This document shows positions 37,291 through 64,000 of a DNA stretch of 64,000 bases, piece by piece. This DNA comes from Engraulis encrasicolus (taxonomy: Eukaryota; Chordata; Actinopteri; Clupeiformes; Engraulidae). The notes under the pieces were generated by a model. That model was not told where the DNA came from and did no database searches. It was given only the letters and a program-made list of their open reading frames with translations. The position numbers were made by a program, and so were the translations under genes. Every line of letters begins with the position of its first letter. Position 1 is the first letter of the stretch. The stretch is taken from assembly GCF_034702125.1 (NCBI RefSeq), contig NC_085872.1, positions 34,148,588 to 34,212,587 of the forward strand, in the 5' to 3' direction.

Positions 37291-39134
37291 ACATTTGTTG
37301 CTGATTTTACCTTCACACGATACAATTTCTATATTAAGTTTTATTAACCCGGAGGTGTGTGTTTGAATATGGTACGACAACTGCGTTGTTGTTAGAGGCG
37401 AATATGCGTAATCTGACCGATTAGGCGGAGGGCAGTATTTTGAACTCAGACCATCATAGTCCTTTGCAGTAGAACAGCAGGCTCTATTGGGGAGATATGT
37501 GCTTGATTTCTTTGCAATGAATCTTGAAGATATTTTAGGCATGGATTAGCAATAGCATTAAGATCAATTTAATGTACAGTAAGAACCATTACAGCAGCAC
37601 AGCTTCTGAGAATGTCAAATTAACCACAACCATTTCACTGAACATGCATACATTTTAACCAAAGGTTATCCAAAAACAAAAGTAGCCTATTGTTATGAAG
37701 CATGACATGTTGTTTATGGAGGACGAAAATTGGTTATGAACTGGATTCATATAATATAATATATTATAATAATATTATAATAATATAATATAATATAATA
37801 TAATATAATATAATATAATATAATATATAACCAGTTATGGGACTGTGTGTGTATAATCTTATTAGGCCTCAAGGTGCAGAACCTCTTGAGTGATGATTGG
37901 ATCACTTAAGCCTGGTTTATGCTCCGAAACTAGGCTGACGTGCTGGTATCCATTGTCCATTTTCACAGTGTGCTCATCTATTTGTAGCTGTTGTAAATGT
38001 AAAGGTATATCTTTCTATCCATGGAAGTACATGTGATTAACCGGACAACTGTCTATTGTTCTTATATGATGCAATGAGTAATGTTGGGTTGCATTAAAAC
38101 GTACACCTATGTGTCATCAGGAAAATACTGTTTGTGTAGGCCTAGAGGAAGGATGGGAAATAAAATGGAAGGATTTCAACACATTTGGTTCTTCAGTGTT
38201 TGTGTTTGCTCCATTAATAAGGGTGAATGGTGAACTGACTTCAATAGATAGATAAGGATCGAGGAACACAACAGGTCAAAGGAAAACACAAATGCTCTTT
38301 GAAAGCACTTCTCGAGCTCTACAACATATTCAAACAACATGGAACACAACAGTCATCCGAGTATGAATTATATGATAAAGTGTAATTATATGATGAAATA
38401 TAAAAAATTGAATATAAGAAAACGTATAATCTAAAATGTCCAATATCTTGTCTAAACCTAGCGTGCAATATCAACACCTGAAATTTCTATGTTTGGTTCT
38501 CCAGGACTGTGAGGGATGTGAGTTGAAGGCTGAAATGAGTTGTAATAACGTAGTAATAGAGTTAGGCAGGGCAAGCTTGGTTTGGACAAGACAAAAGGTG
38601 CATTTTTTGTCCCATAGGGCAAAGGAGCAGGTCCATCTTATTTTATCTCCAAAACAACTGTTTTGTAACCCCATGTTTGGTCAACTGATAAAATTTGTAT
38701 ATAATACTACAAATAGGACAACAACTTATTTTTAGACAAAATTGAATGTATAGTCTTTTGTCTTAGTAGGGTAGCATTACAAAAAGGTTAGGCTTACATT
38801 TCCGTATCTGAGTTCTTTCCTTTACCGAGTCATTTATTGTGGATTTAGCCTTTTACCTTCATTGTAGGTAGCATGAAAAATTACATCACTTAAAAACCTC
38901 TATGATTCTAAATAAGCATATAGGAAATGCACAGAAAAATAGAACATGAAAAGCCTTTCGCTTTCTGTTTCAATGAGTGGACCATTTAACCCAATGTGAT
39001 TCTGCCAAAATATGAACAGCTAGACGTTGCAAATACTATATCCTAACCCTAAACCCCAACATGCACTAGTCGGCGCGCACCTCCACACACACTCTTCAAC
39101 AAAAAAATGAAAGACAATTGCTCTTCATTTACTT
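37291..39134. other. intergenic DNA between sh3gl1 and the ROR gene
   Basis: No coding exon was seen. It contains an AT-only pentamer-like repeat (TAATA)n at about 37757-37828. Two of the TAGGCCTA-type octamers lie nearby. Otherwise nothing recognisable. Confidence 0.5.
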
Positions 39135-52460
<13,326 letters not shown>

Positions 52461-52870
52461 TTTGATGATCTTTGGGTTGAACTCCACAACGTGAAAAAAA
52501 TGTCAAGTTGGCCAGCTAAGTGGCTAACGTCAGATAGCAAGCGGAGTAAAACCTTTGCGCCCCAGAGAGGAGCATTATCGACAAGAAATACTGCAAAAAG
52601 AGATTGATCTTCGTCCTCTAGCCGACGGGATTATTTGCGAAACTTTTGATAGACGATTACTGTAATGCGCCGCGCAAGCTTCAACTGCAACGTCGATGTC
52701 GTCGCTCTGATCTCTCCTCCTCCCTTTCCTATCCTCCAAGTCCTTCCCCTCTTTGAGCTTTCCTCTCACTCTACCCTGCTAACCTACTTTTCGACGCGTG
52801 GACTCTCACATGATCTCACTCTGCTGGCTCATGCACGCTCCTCTTGGGGGCGCGCATCTTTCTCGCTCTT
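52461..52870 (-). promoter_or_regulatory. probable 5' UTR and main promoter of the ROR gene
   Basis: GC- and CpG-enriched DNA directly upstream of the first coding exon, which encodes only Met-Arg plus one base. No coding sequence and no clear TATA box. It is placed here because no upstream coding exon is needed. Confidence 0.4.
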
Positions 52871-53819
52871 AAGGTGGACTTGTTCTATAGTTTTACGCAG
52901 ATTTTTGCGCACAGTTTTGTAGTTGGACTATATGTTTCAAAACAGAGACAGTTGGTAACACTGCAATCACAATAAACTCAGTCACAATTGGCCCTAAAGC
53001 ATAAAAAAACATGGCGTGTGGAAAGTCGTCCAAATGTGATTTTGTAAATAGCCTACTTCAATTCGTCTGAAGTCGTTTGCGTAGTCCTGTAACCGAGCAT
53101 TTATGCTTGAGACTAACAAATTATTTGACAAGGCGTCCCAAAGTCAGCATTCAATGTGATCAGTGTTTGTCAACATAGGTTATGTAATCTGAATTGGAAT
53201 CATATTATGTGCCTTGGCTTCTTGTCTGGACATCTGGAGGCTGGAATTTGGATCAGTCTCCCTTGACTGTGGATATTTGATGTGTAAAAATCATAGATAT
53301 TGTCTAGGCCTATCCAGTCTATTCTGTTGCCGTAAATGCCGTGTTAGTGCAAAACAAGGTGTGCATATAGTTATTAGCACATGTTGCAGTTTATTGTGTA
53401 ATGACTCTTTTTTTTACTGTACTTTGTGTTGTTTTCGTCAAGTACAAGTGATTTGCATTTACTGAGGAGTGCTGATAAGGCTGCAACCGCTGGTTACAGG
53501 ATTAAATGATGCAATTTTCTGGCAGGCTGTTATGAAACGGGTAGAAGGGGAGATTACAGTAAGTAGGTTAGTAGAGCAACTTAGAGTACACAGCAGGCTT
53601 CACCAAGCCCTCCCTCCCGTTCTTCCCCTATCCAATTCCCTCCCTCTCTTGCTTTCCCCGTCCCTCTCCCTCACATGCACACACACAAACACACAGACAC
53701 ACACACACATGTGCACGCGCACACACACACGTTCACTCACACTCCCTTTCTTTCTTTCTTTTTTTCTTGCTCCCTCACTCTCTCACTCACTCACTCACTC
53801 ACATACTCACTCACTCGTG

Positions 53820-53904
<85 letters not shown>

Positions 53905-54930
53905 CTTTCGGCAAACCCAGTGCACTCTCATTTGCTTCATTCCCAAATCCAGCCCCCCACGTTTATTTCTAGATCTATTGGCACATGCATGGTGTGGATT
54001 TGAATATTTAGGTCAAACAAAATGGTGCATTCTTTTCACAGACTCACAGACTAAAATGTGTTTGAATATGGAGCTCCTAGGCTTTTGATATTTTCTGTCC
54101 GAATCGTTTGTTCTCCTTTTGTAGCCTCTCACAGCTCACTGTTACTAGTAGCAACCGCCATGACACTTTGACCCTACCCCTTACATAAGTGCTGTGAGAC
54201 TGAGGTGCTGTTTCCACGTAGCAGGATATTTTTAAATGTGGATATTCTTTTCTCCTGTTAAGCTGGAAACGCAACATGGGGATAAAAATAAAAACTCCAT
54301 TGTAACAAATGCTTTTTACCCCCCTAAATGGGATATTTTTAAAGCCTGCTTTTTTAATGTGTGTGTTTTAAAAATCTGTTTACGTGGAAACAGAAGGCCA
54401 CAATCAATGTAAACGGGAGAAAAAAATATCCACATTTTGAAATATCCTGGAAACAGCTCCTGAAACAGAGGGGAGAAGCAGGAGAGAAGAGACAAGCACT
54501 GGTAGGCATTGTACATACTCAGTGATCAGCAGCTGTTTTTCTTCATTATCAATCATCATCATCATCATAAAACGGAAGTTAGTGTAGAGGTGCTCAAGAC
54601 AGTTTGTGTGATAAGTAGGTGAGGAAATAAATGGAAAAAACACACTCAACCCCTAACAAACTGATAGTCCTACAAAAGGTTTTTTCATGGATTCTATTAC
54701 TATTGGACATGCTAAATGACATACTAAAAATCTAGAAAAATCTGATTTTGGGAAATGGGTTATTTTCAACATGACTGCCAGAGGCAGAGGGTCTGGAGAC
54801 ACTACAGGTGAATAGGCCAACATTTTCAACTTTCAACCACGAAACTTTACCCGGTGATTACTCGCATGAGAAAAAAATGTATTGCAAGTTTTCTGAACTA
54901 TTATGTTTAAATATGGTAATACACTATATC
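52871..54930. other. region upstream of the ROR gene
   Basis: No coding exon was seen. It contains a compound (CA)n array (about 53678-53902, with a pure stretch from about 53820) and a probable MITE at 54203-54462. Confidence 0.5.
54203..54462. mobile_element. probable MITE with GCTGTTTCCA ends
   Basis: The left end, GAGGTGCTGTTTCCACG plus AGGATATTTTT, is inverted at the right as AAATATCCTGGAAACAGC. It is about 260 bp with no ORF. The boundaries are approximate. Confidence 0.55.
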
Positions 54931-56477
54931 CAGGGCTCTAAATTAACTTTTTCCACCACCAGCCAATTTGGCTAGTAGACATTTTTTCTTACTAGCCAAA
55001 TGGAAGGTCAACTAGCCATTTTTTCTCACCAAAATAAACCATGCATTAATTATGTTGCTTTTAATTATTTTATTAAACTAGGCTATGTCCTCAACACAGA
55101 TAAACAATATAAATATTATACTCAATATAATTCAGTATATTCTATAATTATTAAGTAATTATACTTTTATTACCTGCATTTCATTATTTTTCATTCCATT
55201 TCCATATACTGCACAGACAGCCAAACACTAGCCTATTACCTCACACACCATCACCCAAACCTCACATACAGTATAGGCCTACAACTCACACAAACACAGC
55301 ATGCCTTCAACACTAATGTCACACACATACCAGACTTTCAACATACACTAGCCAAACACACACACAACCAAACACTGCAAAACCTCATATACACAGCATC
55401 ACTTCACACACAGTGGGCCAAATACCATGGACAATGCAAAGAAGACAGGTTGTAACGCCGCATTATGTAATAACGGTGCAATATGTAATAATGTAACAAA
55501 TTATTACATAATGTGGTGACAATCGCCGCATTGTGTAATAATTTACGCATTTCGTAATACATTTCTTGAACGCATTTCGTAATAACTTTTTTCTCATCTT
55601 GTAATAAATTATTACAAAATGCGAAATGTATTACGGAATGCGGCCGCAACTTTTTTTTTTTGATGGAAATGTAATAAGATGGTGCATTATGTAATAATCT
55701 ATATGGATATGTTTTTTCTGCACTTGGATTCAGTAGGCGCAGCACACACACATAGTCTCAGTGACATGGTATAGTCACTGCCCTCTCTCTCTCTCATTCT
55801 TCTCAGTTCTCAAACTGCTCGAGAGTCGCGAATGATGCGGTTAAAACCGTTAAGAAATAATTTCACAACTTGTTGCGTGCAACGAGTCCAACGAATGTCT
55901 CGCACTTTCTGCTACATTACACCAATTTACAGCGACATTAAATAGGCCAGGTCTAAACACTTCACGAGGTGGTGAAAACTAAATTAAATATCTAAATTAA
56001 ATATCTTGGATAGCCTATATAGACCTAGGCCTAACTAGATTTGTTGCAATACAGATTCATTTTCTAGAGCCAGAAGTGTTCCGCTGGACTGACGAAACCG
56101 AACACGATCAAGTTTGCAACTTCTTTCCCTCGTGCGCTGTCCGTCAGCACCACCTGTCATTAGACGTCCGATTAGCTTTCATTACGTGCTGAGGGAAAAA
56201 CTCCCGCCATTAGGCCTATGTGCTGTTGCACTGTTGTGAGGGATATCACCAAATAATTTAGATAAAAGTCAGAACATTATTTTGGCAATGAAAGGCACAC
56301 AGGTGGCTGGAAGCTCAAGCAGTCTTCAGTCTGTTCATTTAAGCTTTTGGGTGCTCTTGGATATCGGGGATCAGTTCATGTAGAGAGAAGAGTTCATCCA
56401 GGCACTCCAAAATAAGGTGCCCAAACGATAAGTTACATTAAAAAGCCTTTAATGGTACTGGGCTGGGGTTACATTAA

Positions 56478-56515
56478 AAAGCCGACATGTTTCGACCTCA
56501 CCAGGTCTTCATCAT
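56478..56515 (-). ncRNA. broken hammerhead motif (left palindrome arm)
   Basis: The GAAAC, stem II and GTC/GGC parts match the right-arm motif. A small deletion between short repeats removed the 5' stem-I strand and turned CTGATGA into ATGATGA, losing the invariant first core C. Self-cleavage is not expected. Confidence 0.6.
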
Positions 56516-56739
56516 TGAAAAGAAAGGCCTCCCTTAAATAGTGACATCACCACATGTGACCCATTACGCACTACACACATTTGCGCACACCATAGAAAAC
56601 AAAGATTAAAAATAGCCTGGGGTAATAAGTGATGCCACAGAAAAAATGACCAGAAGTACAAATAAAAATCACAAAAAACAAGTAAAATCAATATCCTCAT
56701 TTAGACCAGTATAGCGCATGGCATCCAGTTGGTGTATCC

Positions 56740-57231
56740 AAAAAGTCTGCCTCTGATTAGGCCTAAGTCTTTTTAGCCTGTCCCCACCCCTCGGAAGAGG
56801 TTTGATATGCTCGACGCCCTGTATGCGCAGCAGAGAATCATTTTTACCATGGTATTCATATGTTTCGCCATGGGATAGTCAAAATTGCCCACTCTGATAC
56901 CATATTTATGTTCTGCTAGCCTATCTCGCATGCGCCTTTTTGTGCGCCCGATATAAAAGAACCCTTCAGCGCGAGGACAAGTTAGGCGGTATATGACAAA
57001 TGTAGAATTGCAATTAATGAAATCTCTCTGTCCATATTCATTCGTGGTTTTAGTATCCACAAAAGATTTGGCTTGTGTAACATTTGGACAGTGGGGGCAG
57101 TTCATACATCTATGAACTGTCGTAACAAAAAAAGGACGGGACTGCTGCTGGCGATGATGTTTGTTTTTGGTCAATAACGTGTTGCGTTGTAGGGAGCGCG
57201 CTTCACTGTATGCGTTTTGGGTGGCTTCCTT
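56740..57231 (-). pseudogene. inverted, internally deleted GIY-YIG copy in the left palindrome arm
   Basis: It mirrors the plus-strand copy (CMNCPHCPN, FFYIGRTKRRMRDRLAEHK). It lacks about 70 codons between FFVTT and CMNCPH and has a different small deletion near the KH(FNEY) position. Its lesions differ from those of the other copy, so the two arms have decayed separately. Confidence 0.75.
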
Positions 57232-57239
57232 GGAATATT

Positions 57240-58245
57240 CATTAACTAATATTCACTTTCTGGATTTGACGATATATAAAGACGCGGAGGGACAGCTGCA
57301 CACCACCTTATTCAGAAAGGCGACCTCTCGGAACACCATTCTGAGAGCGGATTCATTCCATCCCCCGCATCTCATTAGAAATATTCCACACGGCCAATTC
57401 CAGAGATTAGGCGTATCTGTGATTTCGAAAATGATTTTCACGAGCAGGCCGAGCTGATGGAGAAAAGATTCAGTGATAGAGCCTATCACCCTAAAGCCAT
57501 CCAAAACGCATACAGTGAAGCGCGCTCCCTTCAACGCAACACGTTATTGACCAAAAAGAAACATCATCGCCACCAGCAGTCTCGTCCTTTTTTTGTTACG
57601 ACATATAGTACACAAGCGACGCGGATCAGGCAAATTATTAAGAACAATTGGTCCATTATTGAAAGTGATGCGCAACTACGTGAGGTGTTCCCAGAACCAC
57701 CCATGGTGTCTTTAAAGAGTGCACCCAGCCTAGGAGATAAATTAATGCGCTCTCACCTACAGGTGAAAAAGAGAGAAACCTGGCTGCGTAAACCTATTGG
57801 CACCTATAGATGTATGAACTGCCCTCACTGCCCAAATGTTACACAAGCCAAATCTTTTGTGGATACTAAAACCACGAGAGAATACGGACAGAGAGATTTC
57901 ATTAATTGCAATTCTACATTTGTCATATACCGCCTAACTTGTCCTTGCGCTGAAGGGTTGTTTTATATCGGACGCACAAAAAGGCGCATGCGAGATAGGC
58001 TAGCAGAACATAAATACCTGTATGCTATCAGAGTGGGCAATTTTGACTATCCCATGGCGAAACATTTCAATGAATATACCATGGTAAAAATGATTCTCTG
58101 CTGCGCATACAGGGCGTCGAGCATATCAAACCTCTTCCGAGGGGTGGGGACAGGCTAAAAAGACTTAATCAGAGGCAGACTTTTTGGATACACCAACTGG
58201 ATGCCATGCGCTATCCTGGTCTAAATGAGGATATTGATTTTACTT
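57240..58245 (+). pseudogene. Penelope-like element 3' coding part: RT end plus GIY-YIG endonuclease
   Basis: The spacer encodes the end of the reverse transcriptase (FLDLTIYKD, RNTILRADSFHPPHL). A frameshift near 57412 leads to the frame from 57457 (RFSDRAYHPKAI, CMNCPHCPN). That frame ends in a GIY-YIG nuclease domain (LFYIGRTKRRMRDRLAEHK). A 2-nt insertion near 58075 shifts the last part, so the conserved end (RQTFWIHQLDAM) lies in another frame. 5'-truncated and non-functional. The domain pairing of RT and GIY-YIG is diagnostic for EN-containing Penelope-like elements, of the Neptune type common in fish. Confidence 0.8.
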
Positions 58246-58423
58246 GTTTTTTGTGATGCTTATTTGTACTTCTGGTCATTTTTTTCTGTGGCATCACTTA
58301 TTACCCCAGGCTATTTTTTAATCTTTGTTTTCTCTGGTGTGCGCAAATGTGTTTAGTGCGTAATGGGTCACATGTGGTGATGTCACTATTTAAGGGAGGC
58401 CTTTCTTTTCAATGGTGAACGTA

Positions 58424-58459
58424 GCCCTGATGAAGACCTGGTGAGGTCGAAACATGTCG
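58424..58459 (+). ncRNA. minimal hammerhead ribozyme motif (right palindrome arm)
   Basis: All core parts are in order: GCC (stem I, 58424-58426), CTGATGA (58427-58433), one extra A, stem II GACC/GGTC (58435-58438 and 58445-58448), GAAAC (58449-58453), two-base loop, GTC cleavage triplet (58456-58458), then GGC pairing with the first GCC (58459-58461). The two-base-pair stem III matches the minimal hammerheads reported in animal Penelope-like elements. Confidence 0.7.
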
Positions 58460-59607
58460 GCTTTTTAATGTAACCCCAGCCCAGTACCATTAAAGGCTTT
58501 TTAATGTAACTTCCCGTTTGGACACCTTATTTTGGAGTGCCTGGATGAACTCTTCTCTCTACATGAACTGATCCCCGATATCCAAGAGCACCCAAAAACT
58601 TAAATGAACAGACTGAACAGATTGCCAAAATAATGTTCTGACTTTTATCTAAATTATTTGGTGATATCCCTCACAACAGTGCAACAGCACATGGGCCTAA
58701 TGGCGAGAGTTTTTCCCTCAGCACGTAATGAAAGCTAATCGGACGTCTGATGACAGGTGGTGCTGACGGACAGCGCATGAGGGAAAGAAGTTGCAAACTT
58801 GATCGTGTTCGGTTTCGTCAGTCCAACGGAACACTTCTGGCTATAGAAAATGAATCTGTATTGCAACAAATCTAGTTAGGCCTAGGTCTATATAGGCTAT
58901 TCAAGATATTTAATTTAGACAGAATCCTTTCAAGCCGTGCAGCATCAACGTGGTCATATAGCCTACTGTCTGCACTTGTTCCGTTGCCTGCTTCATAGCA
59001 GAGAAGGAATGGCTTGCTGTTGTTGAGGATTTGTAACGTGGATTATCGAAACTGAAGACTTGATTTCTTTTATTGATACCTTTTTGTTTGGTATAATTAC
59101 GGACAATGCAAATAACTGATTTTTGTGACGTTCGGACATTTTTGGAAGGAATATAATCGAATTAGTCCCGCCGCTTGGGTTATTGTTTTTCGCGTGCATG
59201 TGGATGAGCATAGGCTATTGAATTTGATTGCAGCCTAATAGGCCTACTGAACAGTGGACTGAAATTGAAAATATGACAAAGAGTGGCATTTTTCTCGGGT
59301 GCTATGACTTCTTGCTTTGCAAGAAGACAGTCTCCTCACTCCACGGGCAAAAAGCACCATGGTCAGACCCTGGCGCGCATGTAGGCAGACATGAAAGACT
59401 CACTACTCCACGGGCAAATATCGGGAAAAATTAAGCACCACCAGCATGGACAGCTCCCCACGAGTCACTTATAATGGTTGGTCTTTTCCTGGGATTTGAT
59501 TCATGTTGTTTGGGGGAAAATATTAAAATAGCCTTTGTAATGTTAAGAATATTTCCAAAGAGCCAAGATGGGGCTTAAGATCAATATGGGCCAGGTTTGT
59601 CTCCGTG

Positions 59608-59794
<187 letters not shown>

Positions 59795-61322
59795 GCCACA
59801 GACCCACGCAAGTGCAAGACAAGTTTTCACCTCCTCGTGAAGTGTTTAGACCTGGCCTATTTAATGTCGCTGTAAATTGGTGTAATGTAGCAGAAAGTGC
59901 GAGACATTCGTTGGACTCGTTGCACGCAACAAGTTGTGAAATTATTTCTTAACGGTTTTAACCGCATCATTCGCGACTCTCGAGCAGTTTGAGAACTGAG
60001 AAGAATGAGAGAGAGAGAGAGGGCAGTGACTATACCATGTCACTGAGACTATGTATGTGTGCTGCGCCTGCTGAATCCAAGTGCAGAAAAAACATATCCA
60101 TATAGATTATTACATAATGCACCATGTTATTACATTTCCATCAAAAAAAAAAGTTGCGGCCGCATTCCGTAATAAATTTCGCATTTTGTAATAATTTATT
60201 ACAAGATGAGAAAAAAGTTATTACGAAATGCGTTCAAGAAATGTATTACGAAATGCGTAAATTATTACACAATGCGGCGATTGTCACCACATTATGTAAT
60301 AATTTGTTACATTATTACATATTGCACCGTTATTACATAATGCGGCGTTACACAGGTGAAGGGGAGAAGAGATGAAGGGAGGAGAAGGAGACGAGAGGAG
60401 AAGGACAGGAGACACCCCCCGCGCGCGCGCGCACGCACACGCACACACACAACTACACAGTGCATGAATGATGTCTGCATTGTGTGTTTATGCTGCTGCT
60501 GCGTAACACCTTCAAGTTCCTCCAGGTCAAATTCATATTAGCTTTACTTACGATGCGCTTGGAATGACAATTACCGTTACGCTATGTCAACTAGATATTC
60601 AATAACACCACGGAGACCATGCTTACTTTGTTACTTTCGTCACTAGTTTTTGTTACCTTTTTTCACTTACTCGTGTCAAACTCGTGCAGGGTCTTTGCGA
60701 TGGCGTGGGCGTTATTAGGAAACGACAACTCCATCGTTTGTAGTTGCGAGGACCTCGCAAATATCAGACGGCTTCTGACGGCAACGACACGTTTTGACAG
60801 ACAGCTGTCCTGTCCCTCCGCTCACTCACGCCGTTTTCGCTCCACCAATAGGCCTACTCTATTTCACCGTCACAACAGTTACGCTGCTATTAGGCCTACT
60901 TGCATTCATCGACACATAACCGTGCTTTAACCACTGCCACGTTATTTTTCATCTGACCAAAACCTACAAAACCAAAGTAATCCGCGCTAGTCTGCTCATT
61001 GAACATATTTTATCAACACTAGTTCCAACGCGCGGGTATCAAACACGCAGCCAATGGATGTGAGGCTGCCTTATTGTGATTAACGGTCAGCCAATGGGTG
61101 TGGGCTAAATGACGGTAGGACTAATGTTCATGGGTAATGTAGGCGACGTTTTAACGTTCATCAGACGGCAGCTACAGATCTATGCGGGCAGCTGTTTAAC
61201 ATTCAGTCGGGCGCGCGCTACCGGCCAATTTGGCTAGTGGATGATTTTTTCTACCAGCCAAAATGATTTTTCACCCGCATTTGGCGTGTTGGCGTGCGTT
61301 AATTTAGAGCCCTGACTATATC

Positions 61323-64000
<2,678 letters not shown>

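Noticed and set aside
57457..58158. Functional GIY-YIG endonuclease gene
   Set aside because: 5'-truncated, frameshifted on both sides, with no complete reverse transcriptase; treated as a pseudogene.
60619..60930. 103-codon open frame inside the hAT element, hydrophobic N-terminus
   Set aside because: No recognisable domain or splice context; probably chance in transposon DNA.

Overview
The window is from a vertebrate nuclear genome, most likely a ray-finned (teleost) fish. Four multi-exon genes have vertebrate-type intron phases. The DNA between exons is packed with (GT)n and (GA)n microsatellites, tRNA-derived SINEs whose 3' tail resembles fish HpaI-type SINEs, hAT and piggyBac-like miniature transposons, and pieces of a Penelope-like retroelement. 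I cannot name the species.

All four protein genes lie on the minus strand, read from high to low coordinates. (1) A ROR-family orphan nuclear receptor (NR1F, closest by eye to ROR-beta): coding exons 52460 to 41828, 10 exons, 497 codons, with a long 3' UTR. (2) Endophilin-A2 (sh3gl1): 37056 to 24434, 9 exons, 352 codons. (3) The adaptor stap2 (PH + SH2): 21245 to 13891, 11 exons, 364 codons. (4) A class-4 semaphorin: from 8712 down to the window edge, 14 exons visible, cut off inside the Ig domain. I followed splice sites and phases exon by exon and all four models stay in frame. stap2 and sh3gl1 are also neighbours on human 19p13.3. A class-4 semaphorin and a ROR gene beside them suggest old duplicated genes kept in fish.

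The gene-poor end (about 52.9-64 kb) holds the most unusual structure. A 6.4-kb hAT-type element with a 17-bp terminal inverted repeat and a perfect 8-bp target duplication encloses a 4.9-kb near-palindrome. Each palindrome arm carries an outward-facing decayed 3' part of a Penelope-like element (GIY-YIG endonuclease). One arm keeps a complete minimal hammerhead-ribozyme core; in the other arm the core is broken by a small deletion. A second ribozyme core of the same layout lies at 32.75 kb inside sh3gl1.

Other structure: a piggyBac-like element nested inside a smaller TTAA-flanked element, with two uninterrupted relatives in the window as empty sites; several MITE and fold-back families with 2-4 copies; microsatellites sitting directly against splice sites; and 23 copies of the palindromic octamer TAGGCCTA.
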